Positions 45,394 to 54,677 of a stretch of DNA of 64,000 nt are shown in pieces. The notes under the pieces were generated by a model. It ran no database searches and was not told where the DNA came from. It was given only the letters and a program-made list of their open reading frames with translations. The stretch's first letter is position 1. Each line of letters starts with the position of its first letter. A program made the translations under genes and the position numbers. The DNA comes from Chryseobacterium elymi (GTDB taxonomy: Bacteria > Bacteroidota > Bacteroidia > Flavobacteriales > Weeksellaceae), in assembly GCF_003385495.1 (NCBI RefSeq), contig NZ_QNUH01000002.1, positions 248,001 through 312,000 on the forward strand, read 5' to 3'.

Positions 45394-45969
45394 ATGAGTG
45401 ATTTCATCATAGGCATCGGAAAAAGAATAAAGGATATTAGAAAGGAAAACAATCTTACCATCAACGAGCTTGCTAATAGGGCTAACGTAAGCAATGGCCT
45501 GATCTCTCGGATAGAAAACGGAAGAACAATTCCCTCACTTCCTGTGTTGTTGGATCTTATTCAATCACTAGAAATTGATGCAAGCTATTTTTTCGAAGGG
45601 GTAGAGAAAGACAGTACTTCAAAATTCATTTACATTCCTAAAGAAAACCAGCAGATTATAGAAAAAGAAATTGAAGCCCGGGGTTTCAAGTATATGCATA
45701 TTTTCAGCAAAAGCTTAAGTTCATTAGGATTTGAAGCGGTTTTACTCACATTAGAACCCAATTCCAAAAGAGAAAAGGTAATTACAGACGCATGGGAATT
45801 TAAATATATTCTTAAAGGAACAGTAAAATACATAATTGATCAGGAGGAAATCATCCTCTCCGAAGGTGATGCACTCTATTTCAACGGCAGACACCCCCAC
45901 GTTCCAGAAAGTATTTCAGATGAATCGTGCCTCATGTTGGTTCTTTATCTTTATTCAGAAAAAAATTGA
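45394..45969 (+). CDS. XRE-family regulator with C-terminal cupin sensor (191 aa)
   Basis: This is a transcription regulator. The ATG at 45394 (MSDFIIGIGKRIKDIRKENN) is preferred over one 51 bases upstream, because that one would place the palindromic site inside the gene and because the family normally starts here. The Cro/C1 HTH is at about 8-62 (LTINELANRANVSNGLISRI then ENGRTIPSLPVLLDL). A cupin fold follows at about 115-190 (WEFKYILKGTVKYIIDQEE, LSEGDALYFNGRHPHVPES). Such proteins control use of small molecules, often amino-acid or amine-like. The phosphonate operon starts 330 bases downstream on the same strand, and both promoters carry the same palindrome, so it probably controls that operon and itself. 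Confidence 0.88.
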   Translation: MSDFIIGIGKRIKDIRKENNLTINELANRANVSNGLISRIENGRTIPSLPVLLDLIQSLEIDASYFFEGVEKDSTSKFIYIPKENQQIIEKEIEARGFKYMHIFSKSLSSLGFEAVLLTLEPNSKREKVITDAWEFKYILKGTVKYIIDQEEIILSEGDALYFNGRHPHVPESISDESCLMLVLYLYSEKN

Positions 45970-45991
45970 ATTATATATTTCCACCTTATTT

Positions 45992-46016
45992 AAAAGTTTA
46001 CTAATAGTAAACTTTT
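45992..46016. promoter_or_regulatory. Extended palindrome upstream of the phosphonate operon, probable operator
   Basis: AAAAGTTTACT and AGTAAACTTTT form 11-bp perfect arms around AAT. The inner TTACTAATAGTAA is identical to the site at 45356-45368 before the regulator gene. It lies 23 bases after the regulator stop and is followed by T-rich sequence, so it could also terminate the regulator transcript. The repeated core argues for a regulator binding site. Confidence 0.55.
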
Positions 46017-46252
46017 ATTTTTTTCATTTAACAATTAAATAATAAACTGTTAATCTTTATTTCCTAAAATAAATGTATCCCCGAATGATTATAATGATAT
46101 TAAATTCATAAAGAACTCGTTACTGTGAAGGTTTTACGCCTTATAATAGGTTCAGACAAAATAGCATAAAGCTAAATTTTTATTCAGATTAGGGAAAAGA
46201 TTTATTTACTAATACTTAACATTAAAAGTTTATAAATATTAAAATTCAAGCC

Positions 46253-46260
46253 TATTTTTG
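46253..46260 (+). promoter_or_regulatory. Candidate -7 element of the phosphonate operon
   Basis: TATTTTTG matches TAnnTTTG. It overlaps a TTG at 46258 that would be the longest possible start of the TonB receptor gene. If this is the promoter, translation must start later, at the GTG at 46300. No clear -33 TTTG was found at the right spacing. Confidence 0.45.
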
Positions 46261-46299
46261 CGGTATAATTTTAATATTTGTAAAAAAATAAATACCGTA

Positions 46300-49113
46300 G
46301 TGAGAAAAAGCTTTGTTCCGTTGTTTGCCTGTTGCACCATTGGAGTATTCGCACAAAAACAGATTGTTACCGGAATTGTTTCTGATGACAATCAGGCATT
46401 ACCGGGCGCCACAGTAATTGTTAATGGTACTTCCAAAGTGATGATTACAGATTCCGAAGGAAGATTCAGTATCAGCGATCTTAAAGCCGGGCAGTACAGC
46501 ATAAAAGTAAGCTACATTGGTTTCGAACCTAAAAATCTGAATATAGAAATCCTTGACGCGCAAAATCTTGATCTGGGAAATATTGTTTTGTTTCAGCGCC
46601 AAAAAAATATAGATGAAATTATTGTTTCAGGAACACTAAAAAACAGTGAAGCACGTGGTTTGAATATGCAAAAAAATGCAATCAATATTTCAAATGTAAT
46701 TGCTTCCGACGGAATCGGAAAACTGCCAGACAGAAATGCAGCAGAAACTGTACAGAGAGTTCAGGGAGTTTCTATTGAAAGAGATCAGGGGGAAGGAAGA
46801 TTTGTTTCATTGAGAGGTCTTCCACCGTTCTGGGCTTCGACAACAATTAATGGAAACAGACTCCCAACAGCTGAAGAGGAAACCACATCGAGAGCAACGG
46901 CTTTTGATTTTTTCCCGACCGAATTAATTTCTTATGTTCATGTCAACAAGTCTTTCACCCCCGATATGGAAGCGGACGGAATCGGTGGCGGCGTTAATTT
47001 TATTACCAAAACGCCTCCAATGAAAACTGAATTCAGAGGAACTTTAGGAACGGGATACAATGCAAAATCCGACAAGGGAGTTTACAATCTTGGACTCTTG
47101 TACGGAGGAAGAACAAAAGATAAAAAATTCGGATATCTCATTAATTTTTCTCACTTTATTCGAAATTGGTCAACCGATAATTTTGAGGCCAGACGAAGCG
47201 GAGATGAAGGGGTTTTCAGGATGGAGCTCAGAGATTACAACGGAGTAAGGAAAACTACCGGAGCCAACGCGGCTTTAGAATATGTTTTGTCACCCAAAAG
47301 CACATTCTATCTGAAAGGAATGTACGGTACACTTTCCGATGATGAAACACATTATAAACACAGGATAAGATTCGATAAATTCAGCAGTGCCAATAATACA
47401 GCAAGAGTCGAGCTTCAGAATATCCATAACCTGTTAATTACTGAACTAACCTCTGTTTCTCTAGGCGGAATTCATCAGCTCAACAAGAGCAAAATCGACT
47501 GGGACTTATCTTACTACAATAATCTTTTCAAATACGGAAACATTCCGGATAAGCAGAACAATTCTTATTACGTTATTAAATATACTCAGAACGGCGTAGG
47601 AATAAATCCGGATTACATTTCAGACAAAGGATTTGGCCCTCGGGCCTATTGGAAAGCTGACGGCGGAAAATTAGATTATAAAGACCCGGATGCATTATTC
47701 GGTTTCTACAGTAATCCTGATTTTAAAATGAATGCTTCCCGGATGAGATTCACCGATCTTGAATTCTATAAAGTATATGTTCAGGAAAAAGATAAAATTG
47801 TCGCAGGCTTTAACCATGAAATCAACGTTTCGGATCAACTTACCCTGAAGTACGGCTTCAAATACCGCGATAAAGAAAGAATTGCAAGATTCTCAGATAT
47901 TTTCTATAATTGGAGCAACGGAACCGCGCCCCTGCTTTCGGATTTCGGACAACACATTACCACACAGCCTGGCGGAACCAGATACTTAAGTGAAATGAAT
48001 GCTCATATCGGAAATACGTTCGGACCAGTTTTAGCAACGGGAGGAATGGATCAGTTCTGGTTCCAGAATCAGGGAAATTTATCCATAAATAAAACCGATT
48101 CGGAAGCATTGGAATACAATAAAGCGTTGGGAAGAAACTTTGATGTTTATGAAAAGCATGCCGATGCGTACGGAATGGGAACGTATAAAATCAACGATAA
48201 AATGACCATTCTAGGAGGGATAAGATTATCCAACACCCATACCAAAGTAAAAGGTTATAATGTTGTTAATGATGCCTTAACCGAGGTAGAGAACACAAAA
48301 GAATATCTTGCAGTTTTGCCGATGCTGCATTTTAAATATACCATCAACGATAAAACCAACCTTAGATTTGCCGCGACAAGAACATTTTCAAGACCTAACT
48401 TCGGAGATCTGACGCCAGGAGGAACCTATATTGAAGCCGACAATGAATTCAAGGGTGGAAATCCTAACCTGAACCCCACCTACTCTATCAATTTAGATTT
48501 AATGGGCGAATATTACTTCTCCAATGTTGGAATCTTAAGCGGCGGTGCTTTCTATAAATCCATTACGGATCCTATTTTCCAGGACTCTTTTATCGGAACC
48601 TACAATGGAATTTCCGGAGTTCAGTTCAGCACACCCAACAACGGAAAAGCAGCGTGGCTGGGCGGAATTGAATTGGGAATCAACAGAAGGTTTGATTTTT
48701 TGCCGGGAATCTTCCAATATTTTGGAACACAGCTAAATGCCACCTTCATGACTTCGGAAATGGAAAAACCAAGTGGCAGAAAGGTAAAGCTTCCGTATCA
48801 GGCGAAAGAATTATACAATGTCCAGCTATTCTTCGAGAAAAATGGTTTCAACGCAAGACTTGCATACAACCATAAAGGAAAATTCGCTGTAGAATATGCA
48901 GAAGAAGACCTTTACGATTCTTATTATGGAAAATACAGCAATCTCGATTTTGGGACGTCTTACCAGATCAACAAGCACTTCACTGTTTTTGCGGATGTCA
49001 ACAATATTCTGAACAAACCTCTGATCTATAATTTCGGGGAAAGTCAGGACAGACCGGAGCAGGTAGAATACTACGGAGTACGTGGAAATATTGGCGTAAA
49101 AGTGAATTTCTAA
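46300..49113 (+). CDS. TonB-dependent outer-membrane receptor of the phosphonate operon (937 aa)
   Basis: This is an outer-membrane TonB-dependent transporter. The GTG at 46300 starts a good signal peptide (RKSFVPLFACCTIGVFAQ). A CarboxypepD_reg-like domain follows (about 20-105, VTGIVSDDNQALPGATVIVN). Next come a TonB-box-like segment (KNIDEIIVSGTL), a plug (LPDRNAAETVQRVQGVSIER, RFVSLRGL) and a 22-strand barrel ending in F. The plug type is that of ligand-gated importers similar to the CirA/FhuA class and not the SusC class; no SusD follows. The DUF5690 transporter gene starts four bases after the stop, so it belongs to the operon and probably imports a phosphonate or phosphonate conjugate. 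Confidence 0.88.
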   Translation: MRKSFVPLFACCTIGVFAQKQIVTGIVSDDNQALPGATVIVNGTSKVMITDSEGRFSISDLKAGQYSIKVSYIGFEPKNLNIEILDAQNLDLGNIVLFQRQKNIDEIIVSGTLKNSEARGLNMQKNAINISNVIASDGIGKLPDRNAAETVQRVQGVSIERDQGEGRFVSLRGLPPFWASTTINGNRLPTAEEETTSRATAFDFFPTELISYVHVNKSFTPDMEADGIGGGVNFITKTPPMKTEFRGTLGTGYNAKSDKGVYNLGLLYGGRTKDKKFGYLINFSHFIRNWSTDNFEARRSGDEGVFRMELRDYNGVRKTTGANAALEYVLSPKSTFYLKGMYGTLSDDETHYKHRIRFDKFSSANNTARVELQNIHNLLITELTSVSLGGIHQLNKSKIDWDLSYYNNLFKYGNIPDKQNNSYYVIKYTQNGVGINPDYISDKGFGPRAYWKADGGKLDYKDPDALFGFYSNPDFKMNASRMRFTDLEFYKVYVQEKDKIVAGFNHEINVSDQLTLKYGFKYRDKERIARFSDIFYNWSNGTAPLLSDFGQHITTQPGGTRYLSEMNAHIGNTFGPVLATGGMDQFWFQNQGNLSINKTDSEALEYNKALGRNFDVYEKHADAYGMGTYKINDKMTILGGIRLSNTHTKVKGYNVVNDALTEVENTKEYLAVLPMLHFKYTINDKTNLRFAATRTFSRPNFGDLTPGGTYIEADNEFKGGNPNLNPTYSINLDLMGEYYFSNVGILSGGAFYKSITDPIFQDSFIGTYNGISGVQFSTPNNGKAAWLGGIELGINRRFDFLPGIFQYFGTQLNATFMTSEMEKPSGRKVKLPYQAKELYNVQLFFEKNGFNARLAYNHKGKFAVEYAEEDLYDSYYGKYSNLDFGTSYQINKHFTVFADVNNILNKPLIYNFGESQDRPEQVEYYGVRGNIGVKVNF

Positions 49114-49116
49114 AAG

Positions 49117-50436
49117 ATGAAAAACACCAATTCAAACAATAACAGCACCGTGAGTGTAACTCTGAAAGCGGCCAGTGCTGCTTTCGGGGTTTACTTCTGC
49201 ATGTATGCATTCAGGAAACCTTTTACTGTAGCTTCATACAGCAATTTAGAGTTCTTTGGATTCGACTATAAGATTTTAATCATCATCGCTCAGGCAGTGG
49301 GATATTTTATCTCCAAATTTATCGGAATTAAATTCATTTCAGAATTAAAACCTCAGAAAAGAATTATCTTTCTGCTAAGTTTCATTGCTGCCGCTGAACT
49401 GGCATTGCTGGGATTTGCAGTTGTCCCTGCCCCGTACAATATTCTGTTTATGTTCATCAACGGAATTCCGCTCGGGATGATCTGGGGAATCGTATTTTCC
49501 TATATTGAAGGCAGAAAAACAACAGAAATCATAGGGTTGTTTCTCTGTGCCAGTTTTGTTGTTTCTTCAGGGGTCGTAAAATCCGCAGGGATGTATTTAA
49601 TGAACCATTTCGGGATTACGGAATTCTGGATGCCCTTTGCAACAGGTTTAGTTTTTATCATTCCGCTGATTGTATTTGCCTTGATTTTAAATAAAATTCC
49701 CGAGCCCACAGACGAAGACAAGGCTTTAAAAAAAGAAAGAAAGACATTAAGCAAGGAAGAAAGAAAATCTCTGGTTAAAACGTTCTTTATCCCGCTCGTA
49801 AGCATTACGGTCTTGTACATCAGTTTGACTGTATTAAGGGACTTCAGGGATAATTTCAGCAGGGAAATCTGGGATGAAATGGATGGTAAAGCAGACAGTA
49901 CTGTATTTACTCTGACGGAAGTTCCAATTTCCATTATGGTTTTGCTGATCCTTGGTTTTATGGTGAAAGTGAAAAACAACAGTAAAGCTTTTAGCTATTA
50001 TCATTATATTTTATTTGGCGGGATCAGCTCTGTCGGATTATCAACTTTCTTATTTCAAAACGGGGCTATTTCTCCCTTCATTTGGATGACGGTTTCCGGC
50101 TTCGGGATGTATCTTTGCTATATTCCATTTAACGGAATTTATTTTGACCGGATGATTGCTGCATTTAAAGTTAAAGGCAATGTGGGATTTTTTATCTACT
50201 TCGTTGACGCCTTTGGATATTTGGGAAGCGTTTCGGTTCTGTTTCTGAAGAACTCAGGTTCACAAGAGCGCTCCTGGCTTCATTTTTATATCAATCTCAA
50301 TTATATCATTGCAGCTGCCGTTTTATTTTTTTCAGGTATTGCTTTTTTAGCATTCCAAAAAAAATCAAAATCAAAATCAAATGCTGAAAACGAAGAAACA
50401 TCTCACGCGATTCGTTTTGATGCTTTTAAAATTTAA
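49117..50436 (+). CDS. DUF5690-family MFS transporter (439 aa)
   Basis: This is an inner-membrane transporter of the major facilitator type with about 12 helices, of the DUF5690 group related to organophosphate:phosphate antiporters. Recognisable parts are FGVYFCMYAFRKPFTVASYS near residue 25, similar to the GlpT/UhpT start, and PLGMIWGIVFSYIEGRKTTE in helix 4-5. A basic loop (KKERKTLSKEERKSLVK) separates the halves. The gene starts four bases after the TonB receptor and its 3' end (through a C-terminal KSKSKSNAENEETSH tail) lies ten bases before the oxidoreductase start. By context it likely carries the phosphonate substrate across the inner membrane. Confidence 0.85.
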   Translation: MKNTNSNNNSTVSVTLKAASAAFGVYFCMYAFRKPFTVASYSNLEFFGFDYKILIIIAQAVGYFISKFIGIKFISELKPQKRIIFLLSFIAAAELALLGFAVVPAPYNILFMFINGIPLGMIWGIVFSYIEGRKTTEIIGLFLCASFVVSSGVVKSAGMYLMNHFGITEFWMPFATGLVFIIPLIVFALILNKIPEPTDEDKALKKERKTLSKEERKSLVKTFFIPLVSITVLYISLTVLRDFRDNFSREIWDEMDGKADSTVFTLTEVPISIMVLLILGFMVKVKNNSKAFSYYHYILFGGISSVGLSTFLFQNGAISPFIWMTVSGFGMYLCYIPFNGIYFDRMIAAFKVKGNVGFFIYFVDAFGYLGSVSVLFLKNSGSQERSWLHFYINLNYIIAAAVLFFSGIAFLAFQKKSKSKSNAENEETSHAIRFDAFKI

Positions 50437-50446
50437 AATAATACAT

Positions 50447-51601
50447 ATGAATACTCAATATGATTTAATCGTTGTAGGTGGCGGAATTTTAGGAACATTC
50501 CATGCTTACCACGCATTACAGAAAAACCTGAAAGTGGTAATTCTTGAAAGAAACTCTGTTCCACAAGGCGCAACCGTACGAAATTTCGGACAGGTTGTTC
50601 CTTCAGGAATGGATATCAAGTGGCAGAAGTTCGGAAAAGAAAGTATAAAGATTTATAAAGACCTTCAGTCGAAAACAGACCTTACAGTGCGCCCAAACGG
50701 GTCCGTATACATAGCTTCCAATGAGGAAGAGCTTCAGCTCATTGAAGAATTATCGGAAATTAACAAAAACAATGATTATGAATCCGTACTTCTTTCAAAA
50801 AATGAATGCATCCAAAAATTTGATGGCTTACGGTCAGATTACTGCAAAGGCGGATTATTTTTCCCTCAGGAAATTTCTGTTGATTCCGGTGAAATGATTG
50901 TGAAACTTCATCAGTATTTAAAAAATCAGGAGAGTCTGGATATTTTTTACAATACTACCGTCGTGGAAACCAATGAAAACAATGGTTACTGCGTTGCTGT
51001 AACCTCTGATGGAAGACATATTACCGCTTCAAAGATCATCATCTGTGGCGGACACGAGTTTAAAACTTTATATCCTGAAATCTTCAATGCAAGCGATCTT
51101 GAAGTAAGCAAGCTTCAGATGTTGCAGACCAAACCTCAGGGAATTTATTCTCTTCCCGGGAACATCCTGACGGGACTTTCCATCAGAAGATATGAATCAT
51201 TCAGCGAATGTGCATCATTTAAAACAATCAAAGAAAAGGAAGACAAAAACTCTTTTGAAAAGAAATTCGGAGTTCATATTTTATTTAAACAGGCTTTGGA
51301 TGGTTCTGTAATTATAGGAGATTCCCACGAATATGCTGATGCCAAGAATGCAGATGATCTGGGGTATGATCTTAATATGGACATTGACAATTTTATGATT
51401 AGGGAAGCAAAAAAAATCATCGATCTTCCGACGTACGAAATTCAGAGAAGATGGTTTGGGGTATATTCTCAATGCAAAACCAAAGATATCTTTGAGTATA
51501 CACCTTCCCCAAACATTTATATTGTAACAGGAATCGGCGGAAAAGGAATGACCGGAAGCGGTGGTTTTTCAAAATTTACTATCAATACAATTTTTTCTTA
51601 A
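50447..51601 (+). CDS. FAD-dependent oxidoreductase, TIGR03364-type, phosphonate-linked (384 aa)
   Basis: This is a cytoplasmic flavoenzyme of the D-amino acid oxidase/glycine oxidase superfamily. The ATG at 50447 (MNTQYDLIVVGGGILGTFHA) places the FAD-binding GxGxxG motif at residues 12-17; the longer frame from 50381 would overlap the transporter gene. GATVRNFGQVVPSGM near residue 43 and the C-terminal YIVTGIGGKGMTGSGGFSKF are typical of the subfamily that occurs beside phosphonate genes. Established context for this subfamily is oxidative removal of the amine of (N-methyl-)2-aminoethylphosphonate to give phosphonoacetaldehyde. The specific substrate here is inferred. The phosphonatase-like gene starts three bases after the stop. 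Confidence 0.82.
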   Translation: MNTQYDLIVVGGGILGTFHAYHALQKNLKVVILERNSVPQGATVRNFGQVVPSGMDIKWQKFGKESIKIYKDLQSKTDLTVRPNGSVYIASNEEELQLIEELSEINKNNDYESVLLSKNECIQKFDGLRSDYCKGGLFFPQEISVDSGEMIVKLHQYLKNQESLDIFYNTTVVETNENNGYCVAVTSDGRHITASKIIICGGHEFKTLYPEIFNASDLEVSKLQMLQTKPQGIYSLPGNILTGLSIRRYESFSECASFKTIKEKEDKNSFEKKFGVHILFKQALDGSVIIGDSHEYADAKNADDLGYDLNMDIDNFMIREAKKIIDLPTYEIQRRWFGVYSQCKTKDIFEYTPSPNIYIVTGIGGKGMTGSGGFSKFTINTIFS

Positions 51602-51603
51602 AA

Positions 51604-52272
51604 ATGAATATACAATTATTGGTTCTGGATATGGCCGGAACAACGATAGATGAAGGCAATGTAGTATATAAAACACTTGCTGGGGCAGTAAACAATTATG
51701 GGTATAATGTAAGTTTAGATAAAGTGCTTGAAATCTGTGCCGGAATGGAGAAAGCAGAAGCTATCAGAAATCTGCTGGAGAACATCGGTGGAGATATTGA
51801 CGATACGGAAGCTATTTTTGAAAATTTCTCAGATGATCTTGTTCTTGCTTATGAGCGGCTGGAAGTAAAACCTATTGCAGGTGTTGAAAATTTTTTGGTT
51901 AAAACAAGATCAGCAGGAAAAAAGGTGGTGTTAAATACTGGCTACACAAAAAAAATTGCTTTACAGTTACTTTCAAAATTAGGATGGGAGAAAAATATAC
52001 ATTTCGATGATTTAATCACAGCAGACCATGTTTCAGAAAGCCGCCCGAGTCCTGAAATGATCAGGCTGGCTATGTCTAAATTTGAGATTACAGATGCAAA
52101 GCAGGTATTAAAAGCCGGAGATTCCGCTATTGATATTGAGGAAGGGAAAAATGCAGGATGCGGATTAACCATTGCGGTTTTAAGCGGTGCACAAAACAGA
52201 GAGCAGCTTAAAGCCGCAGAGCCGGATTATATATTCAACAATCTTTCAGAAGCTGAAAGTCTTCTTTTATAA
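51604..52272 (+). CDS. Phosphonatase-like HAD hydrolase, TIGR03351-type (222 aa)
   Basis: This is a cytoplasmic HAD-superfamily hydrolase that probably breaks the C-P bond of phosphonoacetaldehyde or hydrolyses a related phosphonate intermediate. The nucleophile motif is LDMAGTTIDEG (Asp9), with the AGTT form typical of phosphonatases. Motif II is VVLNTGYTKK and the metal-binding motif is LKAGDSAIDIEEGKNAG. The cap is inserted at about 20-85. It is the last gene of the tightly spaced phosphonate group and is followed by a hairpin. Classical PhnX uses a cap lysine for a Schiff base; I could not fix its equivalent here, so the reaction is less certain. Confidence 0.85.
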   Translation: MNIQLLVLDMAGTTIDEGNVVYKTLAGAVNNYGYNVSLDKVLEICAGMEKAEAIRNLLENIGGDIDDTEAIFENFSDDLVLAYERLEVKPIAGVENFLVKTRSAGKKVVLNTGYTKKIALQLLSKLGWEKNIHFDDLITADHVSESRPSPEMIRLAMSKFEITDAKQVLKAGDSAIDIEEGKNAGCGLTIAVLSGAQNREQLKAAEPDYIFNNLSEAESLLL

Positions 52273-52278
52273 TTTCTA

Positions 52279-52311
52279 AAACTGTTTGCAGATCAGTTCT
52301 GTAAACAGTTT
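52279..52311 (+). terminator. Hairpin after the phosphonate operon
   Basis: AAACTGTTTGCAGA pairs with TCTGTAAACAGTTT with one mismatch around a short loop, directly behind the HAD hydrolase stop. It probably ends or reduces transcription into the secreted phosphatase gene. Confidence 0.65.
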
Positions 52312-52354
52312 ATTTCAACATTTCAGTAAATAACCTTTTTTTAATAAAATTAAT

Positions 52355-54205
52355 ATGAAAACAAAACTTTTTTCTGTTTTGGTGATGTCTGCTGCCCTGA
52401 GTGCACAAACCAAAAAAGTATTATTCATTGGGATAGACGGCTGCAGGCCTGATGTAATGATGTCATCCAACACTCCGAACATTCAGGGATTATTGCCAAC
52501 TGCAATCTATTCTTTAGATGCCATTACATTAGCACCAACCATCAGTGGAAACGGCTGGAGCTCTATGCTGACAGGGGTTGGTCTTGATAAGCACAATGTG
52601 CCGGACAATAATTTCACCAATCCCAACTATGCTAATTATCGTGATTTTCTTACAAGAATTGAAACATACAATCCTAATTTAAGAACAATTTCTTTAGTTC
52701 ACTGGGCACCGATCAACAACAATATCATCAACACTGCTGATATAAAAACAAACTTCTCAACTGATCTTGCAGTAAAAAATGCAGCAGTTAATGCCCTTCA
52801 AAATGATAATCCCGATGTACTTTTCGTTGATTTCGACGATGTGGATGGCGCCGGACATAGCTATGGTTTTTCTTCAACATCAGCTCAGTATGTGAACTCA
52901 ATTCAAACCACAGATACTTACATCGGTGAGATTCTCACTGCGATGAAAAACAGAAGCACGTACAACAGCGAAAACTGGCTGGTGGTAGTCACAACTGATC
53001 ATGGTGGAGAAGGTACTTCGCATGGAGGAGGAAATCTTACTGAAAGAGATATTTTTTCAATTTATTCCAATCCATCATTCACCCCTCAGCAGATAAGTAA
53101 AACTCAAAGTCAGAATACACCAACGTATAATCGTCTTAATTTCCCTGCAGGAACATATGCAAAGCCTTCGGTTCAGAGTGGCTTTAATTTCGGAGCCAAT
53201 CAGGATTTTACTATTGAATTTTGGGTAAAGCCTAATGCCAATTACACCAGTGACCCGGTATTTATTGGCAATAAGAACTGGAACAACGGCTACAAAAAAG
53301 GTTTTGTAATTTCAGGATATTCAGGACAGACCTTTAAAATGAATATTGGTGACGGAAGCAATAGACTGGATCTTGTGGGAGGAAAACTTGTGACCAACCA
53401 ATGGAAACATATCGCCGTAACGTTCGACAGAGATGGTCTGGCAACCATGTATGACGATGGAGTTCCTGTAACTGTAGGAAAAATGAATACCATTGGTGAT
53501 ATTACTTCTGATTTACCATTAACTATCAATCAGGACGGAACCAATACCTATGGTGTAAATCTAGCCGCTTCTTATAAAGATGTAAGGATCTGGAATGCCA
53601 AATTAACGAATGAAGCCATAGTTCAGTGGGCAAATCAGGATGTAACGAGTTCGCATCCTTTCTATTCTAATCTTTTAGCAAATTATAAAATGACTGAAGC
53701 TTCAGGAAATACTCTGATAGATTCAGGACCATTAGCTAATAATGCGGCTATCACAGGATCGCCGACAAGAAATCTTCAGACTTCAGAAACATTTACCATT
53801 CAGAATTATCTGAATACTCCAAGGCAAACCGACCACTTCCCTACTATACTAAACTGGCTCTGTATCCCGGTAATGACTGCATGGGGAATTGACGGAATCA
53901 ACAGAATCCCGACTTGTGACCCTGGAAGTTTAGCAGTAAATGAACAAATAAAAAACAGTTTAGATTTTAAAATTTATCCTAATCCTGCTGATAACGAGTT
54001 AACTGTAAAATTTAAATCAGCTGAAAATAAAATCAATATACAGATTATTGATTTCTCAGGTAAGGTATTTTTCAAAAAAGATGTACAGTCATCTACTGGC
54101 AATTATAGTGAGAAGCTGGATATTTCAAATCTTCCCAATGCAACCTACTTTGTTTTAGTGAAAGAAGGTACCAAAAGAATACAGAAAACTTTTATCAAAA
54201 ACTAA
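52355..54205 (+). CDS. Secreted type I phosphodiesterase/alkaline phosphatase family protein with LamG and T9SS tail (616 aa)
   Basis: This is an exported metal-dependent hydrolase of the alkaline phosphatase superfamily (nucleotide pyrophosphatase/phosphodiesterase type). The signal peptide ends near residue 18 (LVMSAALSAQ). Catalytic features are FIGIDGCRPD (metal ligand Asp28), the nucleophile region APTISGNGWSSMLTG (Thr62/Ser64), VDFDDVDGAGHSYGF, and TTDHGGEGTSHGG near 218. A LamG/concanavalin-like domain follows (about 250-460, FTIEFWVKPN). The C-terminal 75 residues are a type IX secretion signal (IYPNPADNELTVKF, ATYFVLVKEG). It lies 80 bases behind the phosphonate operon and may release phosphorus compounds at the cell surface for that pathway. 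Confidence 0.88.
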   Translation: MKTKLFSVLVMSAALSAQTKKVLFIGIDGCRPDVMMSSNTPNIQGLLPTAIYSLDAITLAPTISGNGWSSMLTGVGLDKHNVPDNNFTNPNYANYRDFLTRIETYNPNLRTISLVHWAPINNNIINTADIKTNFSTDLAVKNAAVNALQNDNPDVLFVDFDDVDGAGHSYGFSSTSAQYVNSIQTTDTYIGEILTAMKNRSTYNSENWLVVVTTDHGGEGTSHGGGNLTERDIFSIYSNPSFTPQQISKTQSQNTPTYNRLNFPAGTYAKPSVQSGFNFGANQDFTIEFWVKPNANYTSDPVFIGNKNWNNGYKKGFVISGYSGQTFKMNIGDGSNRLDLVGGKLVTNQWKHIAVTFDRDGLATMYDDGVPVTVGKMNTIGDITSDLPLTINQDGTNTYGVNLAASYKDVRIWNAKLTNEAIVQWANQDVTSSHPFYSNLLANYKMTEASGNTLIDSGPLANNAAITGSPTRNLQTSETFTIQNYLNTPRQTDHFPTILNWLCIPVMTAWGIDGINRIPTCDPGSLAVNEQIKNSLDFKIYPNPADNELTVKFKSAENKINIQIIDFSGKVFFKKDVQSSTGNYSEKLDISNLPNATYFVLVKEGTKRIQKTFIKN

Positions 54206-54228
54206 TTATTAGAATAATTAATTTTTGA

Positions 54229-54266
54229 AGTACAGATTGATTTTTTCGGTCTGTACTATTTTTTTT
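54229..54266 (+). terminator. Terminator after the secreted phosphatase gene
   Basis: AGTACAGA pairs with TCTGTACT and is followed by ATTTTTTTTGAG. Confidence 0.8.
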
Positions 54267-54558
54267 GAGTTAACAACGATCCATTAATCATATTGATGAT
54301 TGTCAATTTATATTAATGCTATAGATTAATATTTATTTAAGATAATTAATTACATTATAATTCTCAATAGAATCTAATTATCTTTACTTACCAAAAACAT
54401 TTTATGAAAGATTGCAGTAGAGAGAAATCCTGAGGCAGCTGAATTCTTTCCTAAACCCATTGCATCATTATTATTTTTTCGCGTAACAACCTACTGCAAA
54501 CGATTGGAAAACTAACGTTCTGCATTATTACTTATTATATAAAATAATATCTAAATAA

Positions 54559-54590
54559 AAATTTATTTCTCTTCAAAGAGAAATAAATTT
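54559..54590. other. Perfect A+T-rich hairpin upstream of the protease gene
   Basis: AAATTTATTTCTCTT and its exact complement form a 15-bp stem with a 2-base loop. It lies 88 bases before the start of the protease gene, inside a 470-base gap (54206-54677) that is otherwise A+T-rich and without genes. It could be a 5'-UTR element of the protease mRNA or a terminator of an unseen short RNA, since TTTTTTTGATG follows after 11 bases. Confidence 0.5.
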
Positions 54591-54677
54591 GGTCAATTAC
54601 TTTTTTTGATGTAATTTTAAAGTAACTAATTCATTATGAGCCATTAATAAATGAATTATAACTAAAAAAATTATGCT

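Noticed and set aside
46258-46299. Longer start (TTG at 46258) for the TonB receptor
   Set aside because: It overlaps a TAnnTTTG promoter box and adds 14 residues before a good signal peptide. The GTG at 46300 is preferred.
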